From Penaeicola halotolerans (GTDB lineage Bacteria > Bacteroidota > Bacteroidia > Cytophagales > Cyclobacteriaceae): a stretch of DNA of 64,000 nt. Numbering within the stretch: position 1 is the stretch's first letter; each line of letters opens with the position of its first letter. Below, piece by piece: positions 1 through 8,838 of the stretch. A program made the translations under genes and the position numbers. The DNA is taken from positions 267,254 through 331,253 of the forward strand of contig NZ_JAEAGO010000004.1 of the NCBI RefSeq assembly GCF_016464625.1. The letters run 5' to 3'. The notes beneath the pieces are model-generated. The model was not told the origin of the DNA. It did no database searches and worked only from the letters and a program-made list of their open reading frames with translations.

Positions 1-273
1 GCTGTCTACAGAGTGAATCAGATAGACAAAAGGGGCGATATATTTCACCTTGTTGCGCTGTAAGTGACCGATCATGTGCCAGCGGATATCTTTTGGAAGC
101 TCTTCGGCTTTGGCAGTGAGTTCTTGGACTTTATTTTCCCCAAAATCCCGAATACCAGCTTCGTAGGCTTCTAGAAGTACTTCATTGGGTTTGGTTTTGC
201 TCACTGCGATCAAGAGACAATTTGAGTGAACAATTGATTTTTTGATCTTTTCTAAGTTATCTTTAATTGACAT
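1..273 (-). CDS. YggS/PLPBP family pyridoxal-phosphate homeostasis protein (partial, C-terminus outside window)
   Basis: The reverse strand from an ATG at 273 runs open to the window edge, giving the first 91 residues. The N-terminus has the family's AVSKTKP motif (about residues 23-29), whose first lysine binds PLP, followed by DFGENKVQE and WHMIGHLQRNK, both hallmarks of YggS/PROSC/PLPBP proteins. These cytosolic proteins bind PLP, are involved in vitamin B6 and amino-acid homeostasis, and have no firmly known catalytic reaction. The gene is divergent from the GH3 gene at 369, and the shared 95-bp gap holds a nested palindrome. Family assignment is strong; the missing C-terminus cannot be judged. 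Confidence 0.9.
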   Translation of the reverse strand, partial: MSIKDNLEKIKKSIVHSNCLLIAVSKTKPNEVLLEAYEAGIRDFGENKVQELTAKAEELPKDIRWHMIGHLQRNKVKYIAPFVYLIHSVDS

Positions 274-301
274 GCTTAAATTTACTTCAAATAATGAGCT
301 T

Positions 302-330
302 TGCCATTGTGTAACACAAAATGAATGGCA
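302..330. promoter_or_regulatory. Nested inverted repeat in a divergent promoter region
   Basis: Outer arms TGCCATT (302-308) and AATGGCA (324-330) are exact reverse complements. Inside them TTGTGT-A-ACACAA (307-319) is a perfect palindrome. The element lies 29 bp upstream of the YggS-like start and 38 bp upstream of the GH3 start. It has no T-tract, so it fits an operator better than a terminator. The binding protein is unknown. Confidence 0.4.
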
Positions 331-368
331 TCTTGTTCAATGAATTTTTTAATTAAAAAGAAAAGAAA

Positions 369-1913
369 ATGGCAATTTTAGGTACCCTGCTCAAGAAAGG
401 CATCAGATTAAGAGAGTCTCTGGAACAAGAATACTCTTCACCATTTGATCTACAAAAGCAGGAATTAAGAAAGCTTTTGATCACTACAGCAAAAACGCAG
501 ATCGCTCAAAAATACGGGTTTAAAAATGTCTTAGTTGACATGAAAAACAGACAAGACCCTACACTTTTTTATCAAACATATAAGTCTAGCTTGCCGATCT
601 ACAACTACAATAAGATCTACGAGGAGTGGTGGCACAAGCTCAAAGAGGGTCAAAAAAACGTCACTTGGAGAGGCAGCACTAAATATTTTGCCTTGAGTTC
701 TGGGACTTCTGAGGCAGCTTCTAAATACATCCCCGTGACCAAGGATATGATCAGAGCTATTCGTAAAACTGGTGTGCGACAAATTCTAAGCTTATCTAAA
801 TACAACTTCCCTCCAGAGACCTTTACCAAAGGAATCCTGATGTTGGGAGGAAGTACAGATTTGACATTCAACGGAACCTACTTCGAAGGAGATTTGAGTG
901 GCATCACAGCCAGTCAGATTCCAGTTTGGTTTCAGCGCTTCTACAAGCCCGGGCAAAAGATTGCAAAAAATAGAAACTGGGGAGATAAGTTAGATCAAAT
1001 CGTTGAAGTAGCCCCTTCTTGGGACATTGGGATCATCGTAGGTGTACCTGCTTGGCTTCAGATCTTGATGGAAAAGATCATCGAACGCTATCAAGTAGCT
1101 ACTATCCATGATATTTGGCCCAACTTGCGCATTTTCGTGCATGGTGGGGTTTCTTTTGAGCCTTACAAAAAAGGCTTTGAAAAGCTGCTAAAACATCCGC
1201 TGACTTATATAGAGACCTATTTAGCTTCAGAAGGCTTCTTGGCTTTTCAAGCTTTACCAGATCGCAAGTCAATGCGTTTGGTACTCAATAATGGTATTTT
1301 CTATGAGTTTGTACCTTTCAATGATCACAATTTTGACCAAAATGGAGACTTGACCGCTGATCCAGAGACACTGATGATTCATGAGGTAGAGGAAGGTAAA
1401 GAGTATGCGCTTTTGATCAGTACTTGCTCTGGAGCTTGGAGATACATGATCGGAGATGTGGTCAAGATCGTCTCTAAGGAAGAGAGTGAGATCATCATTA
1501 CTGGTAGGACCAAGCACTTCCTGAGTTTGTGTGGAGAGCACCTTTCAGTGGACAATATGAATAAAGCCATAGAGCTGGTCGCAGAAGAGTTAAATGTTCA
1601 TATCAAGGAATTTACTGTAGCTGGAGTGCCATTTGACAACCTCTTTGGGCATCAGTGGTACATCGGTATAGATGACCCAGTAGAAGAGCAAGCAGTTGCT
1701 ATGCTCTTGGATCAAAAGCTAAAAGAACTTAATGATGACTATGCAGTAGAACGCAATCATGCCCTTAAAAACATCATGGTCAAAGTACTTCCAAGTCAGA
1801 CTTTCATCGATTGGATGCGTGTGAGAGGCAAAGAGGGTGGGCAAAATAAGTTTCCTAGAGTACTCAAAGGAGTGACTCTAGAGAGTTGGCAGTCATTTTT
1901 AGGAAAGCAATAG
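369..1913 (+). CDS. GH3-family acyl-adenylating enzyme (acyl acid amido synthetase-like)
   Basis: A 514-residue protein of the GH3 family, best known from plants, where members adenylate jasmonate or auxin and join it to an amino acid. The three nucleotide-binding motifs of the family can be seen: SSGTSE at residues 110-115 (motif 1), YLASEGF in the middle (motif 2) and YMIGDVV further on (motif 3). Length is close to plant GH3 proteins, which run to about 600. No signal peptide or membrane segment is visible, so it is probably cytosolic. A LysE-type exporter starts 5 bp after the stop codon, which suggests co-transcription. The acyl substrate and the amine acceptor of bacterial members are generally unknown, so only the chemistry class is inferred here. 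Confidence 0.88.
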   Translation: MAILGTLLKKGIRLRESLEQEYSSPFDLQKQELRKLLITTAKTQIAQKYGFKNVLVDMKNRQDPTLFYQTYKSSLPIYNYNKIYEEWWHKLKEGQKNVTWRGSTKYFALSSGTSEAASKYIPVTKDMIRAIRKTGVRQILSLSKYNFPPETFTKGILMLGGSTDLTFNGTYFEGDLSGITASQIPVWFQRFYKPGQKIAKNRNWGDKLDQIVEVAPSWDIGIIVGVPAWLQILMEKIIERYQVATIHDIWPNLRIFVHGGVSFEPYKKGFEKLLKHPLTYIETYLASEGFLAFQALPDRKSMRLVLNNGIFYEFVPFNDHNFDQNGDLTADPETLMIHEVEEGKEYALLISTCSGAWRYMIGDVVKIVSKEESEIIITGRTKHFLSLCGEHLSVDNMNKAIELVAEELNVHIKEFTVAGVPFDNLFGHQWYIGIDDPVEEQAVAMLLDQKLKELNDDYAVERNHALKNIMVKVLPSQTFIDWMRVRGKEGGQNKFPRVLKGVTLESWQSFLGKQ

Positions 1914-1918
1914 TAAGC

Positions 1919-2551
1919 ATGCAAGCACTCTATGAAGGGATCGGTATGGGACTTTTACTGTCTGTTTTTTTAGGGCCAGTTTTTTTCTCACTGATTCAAA
2001 ATAGTATCCAAAATGGCTTTAGAAGTGGTCTTTTCATGGCTTTCGGGATATTTACTAGCGACACCTTATATGTATTGGTGACTTATCTGGGTCTTTCTCA
2101 GTTTTTTGAAAACGATCTTTTTAATGTCATACTAGGATATGCTGGTGGAGGAATCCTGCTTGTTTTTGGCCTGATTAGTTTATTGAAGCCCGTTAGTCCT
2201 ACTGTGAGACCAAAAGAGCTTCAGGTGAAGAATAAGCGACTAAAAAACTTTTTAAAAGGATTTATGCTCAATGGAATCAATCCATTTGTGCTGCTATTTT
2301 GGATTAGTATGGCGAGTTTGGTACATGTCAAGTCGCATTTTACAGCTTCAGATGTATTTGTATTTTTTGCAGCGATCTTGGTAGTAGTCTTGCTGACAGA
2401 TATTTTGAAAGCTTATTTGGCCAAACTACTTAGGAGCTATGTCACCCCTAGATTGATGGGGATTTTAAACAGAGTAGTAGCTATCGTGTTATTGATATTT
2501 AGTATCAGACTTTTCTACTTTGCTTATGAATCTCAAAAACTCCTTCTTTAA
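1919..2551 (+). CDS. LysE/RhtB-family amino-acid (derivative) exporter
   Basis: A hydrophobic protein of 210 residues with about six membrane spans. The N-terminal motif GPVFFSLIQNSIQNG, followed by a glycine and small-residue rich helix, is typical of the LysE translocator family, which exports amino acids and related compounds across the inner membrane. I chose the ATG at 1919 (MQALYEGIGMG) rather than the in-frame TTG at 1886, because the TTG lies inside the GH3 gene and would add a non-family N-terminus. It follows the GH3 gene by 5 bp and its 3' end overlaps the next gene by 26 bp, so the three probably form one operon. Substrate unknown. Confidence 0.85.
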   Translation: MQALYEGIGMGLLLSVFLGPVFFSLIQNSIQNGFRSGLFMAFGIFTSDTLYVLVTYLGLSQFFENDLFNVILGYAGGGILLVFGLISLLKPVSPTVRPKELQVKNKRLKNFLKGFMLNGINPFVLLFWISMASLVHVKSHFTASDVFVFFAAILVVVLLTDILKAYLAKLLRSYVTPRLMGILNRVVAIVLLIFSIRLFYFAYESQKLLL

Positions 2552-3155
2552 TACCTCTATTGTTTTCGTAGTTTGTATGATGATGTTTTGTCTAGTTTTC
2601 CCCATAGAGGCACTAGCGCAACAGTCAGCGGAGCTTATTGAACTGAATGCTAATCGTAACAATATCTCTCAGAAGGGAATGTTTGTACTTGGATCATGGG
2701 CTGTCGGTAACATCGCATACAGTGGTGTCATGGCAAGTAGGACAAACGGAAGAGACCGTTATTTCCATCAGATGAACGTTTACTGGAACTTGGTCAATAC
2801 TGCCATTGCTGGTTTTGGCTATTATGGAAGCGTGACAGCTGCTAATGATTTAGGTCTTTATGAGACAAGCAAGGAGCACTTTCAGATTCAAAAGATCCTT
2901 TTACTCAATGCTGGTTTGGACTTAGCTTATGTGGCGGGAGGATTTTATATGAAGGAGCGTGCAAATAGACCAAATGTCAACCAAGAGCGTCTCAGAGGAT
3001 TTGGTGATTCACTGATCCTTCAAGGGGGCTTTTTATTTGTGTTTGATGTGATTCTTTACACGATCCATACTGGACAAAACGATGCTTTGAAATCCATCAT
3101 GAGCAATGTCAGTGTACAAGCACAAGGCCTCACACTAAACATTCCGATTTACTAA
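2526..3155 (+). CDS. Membrane protein of unknown function (DUF6992-like)
   Basis: A 209-residue protein with a long hydrophobic N-terminus ending at ALAQQ (signal peptide) and about three further hydrophobic stretches, including the GMFVLGSWAVGNIAYSG region and a segment near the C-terminus. It resembles a Bacteroidota family of unknown function that I tentatively recall as DUF6992; this needs a profile search. The start is the ATG at 2526, two codons inside the longest frame. It overlaps the end of the exporter gene by 26 bp, so translational coupling is likely. Its stop overlaps the stop of the convergent BatA-like gene by 4 bp, leaving no room for a terminator between them. No function is proposed. 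Confidence 0.7.
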   Translation: MNLKNSFFNTSIVFVVCMMMFCLVFPIEALAQQSAELIELNANRNNISQKGMFVLGSWAVGNIAYSGVMASRTNGRDRYFHQMNVYWNLVNTAIAGFGYYGSVTAANDLGLYETSKEHFQIQKILLLNAGLDLAYVAGGFYMKERANRPNVNQERLRGFGDSLILQGGFLFVFDVILYTIHTGQNDALKSIMSNVSVQAQGLTLNIPIY

Positions 3156-4210
3156 TCGATCAAGAAGTTGTTTAGAAAGCTAGCTCTCAATAAGAGATAA
3201 AGTCCAAGAAATAAAGCTGACCAATACAGATAGTATCTATAAAAATCTTTGGTGTCTTTATACCTGCTTTCTTTAATCTCTACTTTTTCAAAGGCATCGA
3301 TTTCATCAAAAATCTTTTGAAGGGCAGTATTGTTAGACGCTCGGTAAAACTGTCCACCGCCTATTTGAGCGATTTTGCGCAGGGTAGTCTCGTCTAATGA
3401 ATTCTCTATAAACTGCTGTCTGCCAAAGATATCTGTTCCAAAGGGTACTCTTCCTTCTTTGCCTATAGCGATTGTGTAGATCTTGATATTATAAGCAGCC
3501 GCTAGTTCAGCCGCTACGATTGGTTCTATATTTCCTGCCGTATTGTCCCCGTCACTGAGTAGGATCATGACTTTACTTTTTGAGTCTGACTCCCTCATCC
3601 TATTGGTAGCTACTGCTAGTGCGCTACCGATAGCCGTTCCTCTGTTATCAATCATACGATAATCTATCGTCTCTATGAGATCCTTGAGGAGTTTGTAGTC
3701 AGTCGTAAGAGGAGCAAGTGAAAAGGCATCTCCAGAAAAAACCACAATCCCTATTCGGTCTTGAAATCTCCCTGAGATAAAATCCAATGCGGTACTTTTG
3801 GCGGCTTCCAGTCTGTTTGGTCTGAAATCCTCAATAAGCATAGACTCTGAGATATCTGCTACTAGCATGATATCGATACCCTCAGTCCATCTATCTACAC
3901 GTTCGTTAGTTTTCTGAGGCCGTGCTAGTGCGATGATGAGCAGAGCAACTGTAGCTGCTAGCATACTTGCTGGTACCCACCTCAACAAAGTGAGCCAGTC
4001 TTGTTTAAAAGACTTTTTGGGAAGAGACAAGCTGAGTGCATTATTTCTTAATCGACTGATAAACCACTTGATCAGTAAAATAAGCGGGACGATCCACAGC
4101 AGTTGTAGGTAGATAGGATTTTCCCATTCAAAGTTTCTCAGCGTACTTGGATCAAACCAAGTCAGCGAAAACCAGTCGGCACTAGTATCAAACAGACTTT
4201 CTTCCACCAT
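3152..4210 (-). CDS. batA: BatA-like von Willebrand factor A domain membrane protein
   Basis: A 352-residue protein with two N-terminal membrane spans (about residues 32-50 and 80-97), a VWA domain from about residue 112 and a last span near 325-345. The metal-ion-dependent adhesion site D-I-S-E-S is at 119-123, and the second MIDAS element is near LLSDGD. This is the layout of BatA/BatB proteins of the Bacteroides aerotolerance locus, thought to act in the cell envelope with a MoxR ATPase; the exact role is not settled. The upstream gene (stop at 4188) overlaps this start by 23 bp, and a DUF58 gene lies before that, so this is the third gene of a bat-type operon. No batB, batC, batE or moxR follows. 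Confidence 0.85.
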   Translation of the reverse strand: MVEESLFDTSADWFSLTWFDPSTLRNFEWENPIYLQLLWIVPLILLIKWFISRLRNNALSLSLPKKSFKQDWLTLLRWVPASMLAATVALLIIALARPQKTNERVDRWTEGIDIMLVADISESMLIEDFRPNRLEAAKSTALDFISGRFQDRIGIVVFSGDAFSLAPLTTDYKLLKDLIETIDYRMIDNRGTAIGSALAVATNRMRESDSKSKVMILLSDGDNTAGNIEPIVAAELAAAYNIKIYTIAIGKEGRVPFGTDIFGRQQFIENSLDETTLRKIAQIGGGQFYRASNNTALQKIFDEIDAFEKVEIKESRYKDTKDFYRYYLYWSALFLGLYLLLRASFLNNFLID

Positions 4211-5096
4211 CTCTTAGTGCTTTTATTTTATGCAAATATAAATCCTGACTGAAATCAGCCAAGAAGTCTAGACTTTCTAGCAATGGGGTAGGATCTGTGA
4301 TACCTCCATAGATACATCTGTCGTACGTTTGAAGACAGCGAGCTAGTGTTTGGTTGTCATGTATTTGTAAGATTTCTTTTGTGGTTTTCTGCTCATAGTC
4401 TTGGTCATTTACACGCTTCATCAACATCTTCCAAGTTTGAAGCAGACGCAGTGTACCACTTTCTGGGGATTGCTCTATCCAGATAGGTGCTTCTTGCATT
4501 TGTTTTTCGAAGTTCTTGTAAGCTTTTTGGAGTCTCCAGATTTTGTAGCGTGTCTTGAGACCTTTGCCAAATATGAGGAGTAAAGTAATGACAATGACCA
4601 ACAAAGCGATCAGCCCAGCAATAAAGTAAGGATAATTAAATTCCTTTTTGACGTTTTGATAGTATGCGGATTCTTTAAGATTCAGTGAATCAGGTAATAC
4701 GGAGATTTGTGTGACTAAACTGATCTGATCATCGCCTGCAAAGTGATAAATGCTGTCTGCCTTGACTAACTGAAATACTGGTAGAGATAGTGACTGTATG
4801 GAGTCTAGTTCGTAAGTGGCCAGATAGTATATCGCACTATCTCTGCTGTATTTTTCATCTGATCGCGTAGGGAAACTGCGCTTTTCTAATAGCTCAAATG
4901 GACTGAAATCATACAAGCTATCAGGAAAGAGTACTTGCCAAGTGCGCGGATATTTGGCCGTCAAGGTGTAGGGGATTTTTTCACCTAGCATCGCCTGCTC
5001 TGTATCAAAGTATCCTTTGACTTCAATGTCTTGAGACTGACCATAGCCAAAGCTACTTAGTGAGATCAAAAGTATGATTAAGCTGTATTTAAGCAC
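4188..5096 (-). CDS. Bat-operon membrane protein (BatD-like or DUF4381-like)
   Basis: I start this gene at a GTG at 5096-5094, which gives 302 residues beginning with a clean signal peptide (hydrophobic run to about residue 19, then GQSQ). The longest frame, from 5207, would put 37 non-signal residues in front and overlap the DUF58 gene by over 100 bp. After the signal comes a beta-rich extracytoplasmic part, one membrane span at about 157-177 and a cytosolic alpha-helical tail. Position between DUF58 and BatA genes, and this topology, match the BatD or DUF4381 proteins of such operons. Similarity at residue level is weak to my eye, so the family name is tentative. It overlaps the DUF58 stop by 8 bp. 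Confidence 0.65.
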   Translation of the reverse strand: MLKYSLIILLISLSSFGYGQSQDIEVKGYFDTEQAMLGEKIPYTLTAKYPRTWQVLFPDSLYDFSPFELLEKRSFPTRSDEKYSRDSAIYYLATYELDSIQSLSLPVFQLVKADSIYHFAGDDQISLVTQISVLPDSLNLKESAYYQNVKKEFNYPYFIAGLIALLVIVITLLLIFGKGLKTRYKIWRLQKAYKNFEKQMQEAPIWIEQSPESGTLRLLQTWKMLMKRVNDQDYEQKTTKEILQIHDNQTLARCLQTYDRCIYGGITDPTPLLESLDFLADFSQDLYLHKIKALRDGGRKSV

Positions 5097-5967
5097 GTTT
5101 GATACTTCTATTTCTAATTTTAAATAATTTGATGAGCTTAGGCACAAAGTCATCTTTGGTATCGATGCCAAGATAGTTGATCTGATTTTTTCGACAAAAA
5201 GCTTCAAGGGATTCTCTATCTCCTACAAATGTCTGTGCGACCTTATTTCTGAAAGTGCCAAAAGAGGTGTTGACCCAGTTAGTCCTGCCCGTTTCCATGT
5301 CTTTGATCGGTACGATGCCTAGAGAGGGGAGAGCTGTTTCCCTTTGATCAGATAGCTGTATGGTGATCAGATCATGTTTGGCTGCTAAGGCCTTCAGCGG
5401 CTGCTCATAATCCTCATCGATGAAGTCCGATATTACGATGATCATGCTTCTCTTTTTGATAGTCGCTAAGGCAAAGTAAAAGGCTTTTGACAAGTTAGTT
5501 TTGATCGATTGAGGTTGTAATTCCACTAGCATTTTGATCAGTTTAAAGGCATGCTTACCACCTTTCCCTGGTTTTTCGACCTTTTCTTGTTGATCACTGA
5601 AGCAGATCATGCCTACTTGACTACTTTCTTTGATAGCTGCTAGTGTGAGTACTCCAGCTATTTCCTTACCGATATCTATTTTTTGTTGCCCTTGGTCACC
5701 TATTTTCTGAGAGCCACTGACATCCAGTATGAGATAGACTGTTTGTTCCTTTTCTTCTTTAAAAGTTTTGATAAAAGTACCATGGCCTTTGGCGGATAGA
5801 TTCCAATCTATCGCTCTGACATCATCTCCATATTGATAAGGGCGATAGTCATCAAATTCAAGTCCAGAGCCTTTGAAAACAGAGTGAAAATCTCCCTGCA
5901 TCTGAGAGTTGATATACTTTCTGATTTGGATTTCGTATCGTCTGAGTTTCTTGATTAGATCTTTCAT
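5089..5967 (-). CDS. DUF58 domain protein (MoxR-associated VWA-like protein)
   Basis: A 292-residue cytosolic protein. The N-terminal part contains the DUF58 signature around residues 31-56 (FKGSGLEFDDYRPYQ, then DDVRAIDWN). A VWA-like fold follows with MIDAS residues D-V-S-G-S at 82-86 and VISDFIDE further on. DUF58 proteins are normally encoded next to a MoxR AAA+ ATPase and are thought to be its substrate adaptor or partner. Here the gene is the first of a three-gene operon, and no moxR is upstream: a divergent DUF4296 gene starts 40 bp away. The MoxR partner, if any, must be elsewhere in the genome. Confidence 0.9.
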   Translation of the reverse strand: MKDLIKKLRRYEIQIRKYINSQMQGDFHSVFKGSGLEFDDYRPYQYGDDVRAIDWNLSAKGHGTFIKTFKEEKEQTVYLILDVSGSQKIGDQGQQKIDIGKEIAGVLTLAAIKESSQVGMICFSDQQEKVEKPGKGGKHAFKLIKMLVELQPQSIKTNLSKAFYFALATIKKRSMIIVISDFIDEDYEQPLKALAAKHDLITIQLSDQRETALPSLGIVPIKDMETGRTNWVNTSFGTFRNKVAQTFVGDRESLEAFCRKNQINYLGIDTKDDFVPKLIKLFKIRNRSIKRA

Positions 5968-6007
5968 CGGATTTTAAAAATAGAACTAATTTGACTAATT
6001 TTCGGCT

Positions 6008-6370
6008 GTGAAAAGGTTTTTTTTAGTATTTCTGTGTACAATCTTCCTTTTGGCTTGCAAAGAAAGCAAGACACCCAAAGGGCTCGTTCCATCTGATAAA
6101 ATGGTGTCAGTCTTAATAGACATCCACCTACTCGAATCAAAGTTAGGGATGCTATCAATCACGCGTGACTCTGCGCAGGTTTTGTATAAGGAACTCGAGA
6201 AAGAAATATTTCAAAAACATCAGGTCGAGGAAGCTGTTTATAGGAGGAGTTTTACTTACTACATGGAAGATATCCAAGCGATGGATAAAATCTACGATGC
6301 TGTCATAGACTCCCTCAGTGATGAGAACAGTAAGAATAAAGTGAATAACAAAGAACTGGAAGTGCAATAA
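6008..6370 (+). CDS. DUF4296 lipoprotein
   Basis: A 120-residue protein with a short signal peptide and a lipobox ending LLAC at Cys17. The mature part contains the SDKMVSVLIDIHLLESK segment typical of DUF4296, a short helical domain seen mainly in Bacteroidota. The start is a GTG at 6008, since no ATG precedes the signal peptide. It is divergent from the DUF58 gene (40 bp apart), and mutS2 begins 26 bp downstream, so it may be co-transcribed with mutS2. Molecular function unknown. Confidence 0.85.
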   Translation: MKRFFLVFLCTIFLLACKESKTPKGLVPSDKMVSVLIDIHLLESKLGMLSITRDSAQVLYKELEKEIFQKHQVEEAVYRRSFTYYMEDIQAMDKIYDAVIDSLSDENSKNKVNNKELEVQ

Positions 6371-6396
6371 TTTGCGCTTTTCTTTTTACTACCTAC

Positions 6397-8781
6397 ATGC
6401 AATTATACCCCCAAAATTTAGAATCAAAGATCGGCTTTGATAAAATCAAAGAATTACTTCGCGCAGAGTGTCTCAGTATATTAGGGACTAGATTTGTAGA
6501 TAAAGTTGCTTTTTCGGATGATTTCAAATTGATCTCTAAACTGCTTGAGCAGACCGAGGAGTTTAGAAGTATCATTGTTTCAGGGGAGTTTTTTCCGGAG
6601 AGTAATTTTATTGATATCAATCCTTACTTAGAAAAAGCTAAAATAGAGGGGAGCTTTTTATTAGAGGAAGAGTTGCATGAGGTGAAGCTTGCTTTGAGCA
6701 CACTACATAAGTGCTTGCGATTTTTTGAAGGAAAAGAAGAAGCATATCCTCAGTTGTATCAATTATCTGGAGCGATTCTTTTTGAAGATAATCTGCTCAA
6801 GGCAATAGAGTCTAAAATAGATGAAAAGGGACATGTTCGAAACAATGCATCTCGTGAACTAGCAGAAGTAAGGAGTAGACTGAGCAGCTCTCAGGTGAGA
6901 CTCAGAAAAGTGCTCGATCAGATCATGCGCACCGCGAGAGAGCAAGGCTATACACCCGATGATGCTTCGCTAACAATCAGAGGTGGTCGGATGGTTATTC
7001 CCGTATTAGCAGAGCACAAGCGTAAACTTAAAGGTTTCATACATGATGAGTCTGCTACAGGTCAGACGGTCTTCATGGAGCCAGCTGAAGTCCTTGATAT
7101 CAATAATGAAATTAAGGAGTTGGAGTATCTAGAGAGAAGAGAAATCAATAAGATTTTGACGGCTCTGACCAATCAGCTTAGACCTCATATTCAAGATTTG
7201 AGGAGGGCTTTTTACTTTTTAGGTATGATGGACTTCATCAGAGCCAAAGCGCGTCTAGCTCTCAAGCTCAATGCAAGCCTACCTAAGCTAGAAAAGACAA
7301 GAGTGATAGAGTGGTATGATGCTAGACATCCACTGCTCATGCTCAGCCTCTCGCAACAAGGAAGAAGTATCGTACCACTGAATCTGGCACTCAATCATAA
7401 TAAGCGTATACTGATGATCTCCGGTCCAAATGCTGGAGGTAAATCTGTTACACTTAAAACAGTTGCACTCATTCAGTATATGCTTCAAAGTGGTTTATTA
7501 GTACCACTAGCAAGTCACTCTACTGTAGGGATATTCCAAAACATCTTCATAGATATAGGAGATGAGCAGTCTATAGAAAATGACCTCAGTACCTATAGCT
7601 CTCACTTGCATAGCATGAAGTTTTTTACTCAGTTTGCTGATAAAAAGACCCTGTTTTTAATTGATGAATTTGGTACAGGAACGGAGCCAGCTTTTGGTGG
7701 TGCTATCGCAGAAGCGATTTTAGATCAGCTCAGTGGCTCAGGTGCCTTTGGAGTAGTGACTACCCACTATGGCAATCTCAAGCAGATGGCTAATAATAAT
7801 CCTAACCTGGTCAATGGTGCCATGCGTTATGATGTGGATAAACTAGAGCCTTTGTACGAGCTGGAGATAGGTAAGCCAGGAAGTTCTTTTGCACTAGAAA
7901 TTGCTCGAAAGATAGGGCTCTCTGGAAAGATCATCGAAGAGGCTAAGTCGAAAATTGGAGATGAGCGAGTCAATTATGATCGTCTTTTGACCAAGCTAGA
8001 AAATGAAAAAGGGAGACTGGCTGCTATGACTAAAGAAGCTAGTAAGAAGGAAGTCTTGCTAGCAAAGCAAATGGAAGAGTATGCTTCACTCAAAAAGTCA
8101 ATAGATGCGCAACGAAAAACACTCATCAATGATGCTAAGATTGAGGCCAAGCGACTACTCCAAGAGGCTAATCAAAAGATAGAAAAGACGATCAGAGAGA
8201 TCAAAGAGAAAAAAGCAGATAAAGCACAAACCAAAGAGGTGCGCAGTCAACTTCAGCAATATGAAAAGTCACTGAAGCCAGAGGCTAAGCCTATCGAGAA
8301 TGCACCCGATGTGAAGGTTTTAGATGGACCTATTGAGATAGGAGACCATGTTCGTATCAAAGATAATGGTGCCATAGGAGAGGTTCTAGGTGTCAAAGGA
8401 AAGGATGTAGAATTACTGATAGGAGACTTAAAGACTAATGTCAAGCTTAGCAGACTGGAAAAAGTCTCCAAAAAAGAGGTAAAAAAACAGACAACGAGGG
8501 TGAAGACAAACTTTGATAGTACCAAAAAGATGATGGATTTTAGTTCGAATCTAGATCTGAGAGGTAAGCGTGGTGAGGAAGCACTCTTTGAAATCCAGCA
8601 GTTTGTAGATGAAGGCTATATGCTAGGGCTGAGAGAACTTAGGATCGTTCATGGCAAGGGGGATGGAATCCTTAGAGAAATTTGTAGAAACTTACTTCAC
8701 AAAATGCCAAACGTCAAGAGGTTTCAAGATGAGCATGCAGATAGAGGTGGCGCTGGAGTGACGCTAGTAGAGCTTAAATAG
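6397..8781 (+). CDS. mutS2: Endonuclease MutS2
   Basis: A 794-residue protein, normal for MutS2. Order of parts: an N-terminal helical core and clamp region, an ATPase with Walker A GPNAGGKS at 343-350 and a Walker B with LIDEFGTGTEP, a long charged coiled coil at about 510-630, and a C-terminal Smr nuclease domain (about 717-794) with LDLRG and HGKGDG. MutS2 lacks the mismatch-recognition domain of MutS. It acts on branched DNA to suppress recombination, or on collided ribosomes in some bacteria; which applies here cannot be told. A strong hairpin terminator follows the stop codon at once. Confidence 0.97.
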   Translation: MQLYPQNLESKIGFDKIKELLRAECLSILGTRFVDKVAFSDDFKLISKLLEQTEEFRSIIVSGEFFPESNFIDINPYLEKAKIEGSFLLEEELHEVKLALSTLHKCLRFFEGKEEAYPQLYQLSGAILFEDNLLKAIESKIDEKGHVRNNASRELAEVRSRLSSSQVRLRKVLDQIMRTAREQGYTPDDASLTIRGGRMVIPVLAEHKRKLKGFIHDESATGQTVFMEPAEVLDINNEIKELEYLERREINKILTALTNQLRPHIQDLRRAFYFLGMMDFIRAKARLALKLNASLPKLEKTRVIEWYDARHPLLMLSLSQQGRSIVPLNLALNHNKRILMISGPNAGGKSVTLKTVALIQYMLQSGLLVPLASHSTVGIFQNIFIDIGDEQSIENDLSTYSSHLHSMKFFTQFADKKTLFLIDEFGTGTEPAFGGAIAEAILDQLSGSGAFGVVTTHYGNLKQMANNNPNLVNGAMRYDVDKLEPLYELEIGKPGSSFALEIARKIGLSGKIIEEAKSKIGDERVNYDRLLTKLENEKGRLAAMTKEASKKEVLLAKQMEEYASLKKSIDAQRKTLINDAKIEAKRLLQEANQKIEKTIREIKEKKADKAQTKEVRSQLQQYEKSLKPEAKPIENAPDVKVLDGPIEIGDHVRIKDNGAIGEVLGVKGKDVELLIGDLKTNVKLSRLEKVSKKEVKKQTTRVKTNFDSTKKMMDFSSNLDLRGKRGEEALFEIQQFVDEGYMLGLRELRIVHGKGDGILREICRNLLHKMPNVKRFQDEHADRGGAGVTLVELK

Positions 8782-8790
8782 TGTAAACAA

Positions 8791-8824
8791 AAATAGCAGC
8801 CCTTTTCAGAGCTGCTATTTTATG
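8791..8824. terminator. Bidirectional rho-independent terminator between mutS2 and a lipoprotein gene
   Basis: AAATAGCAGC (8791-8800) and GCTGCTATTT (8811-8820) form a perfect 10-bp stem with a 10-nt loop. A and T runs flank both sides, so it can serve mutS2 on the plus strand and the convergent lipoprotein gene on the minus strand. Confidence 0.85.
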
Positions 8825-8838
8825 ATTTTTTAATATCC

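Noticed and set aside
5097-5207. Longer start for the BatD-like gene
   Set aside because: It would put 37 residues before a clear signal peptide and overlap the DUF58 gene by over 100 bp; the GTG at 5096 fits better.
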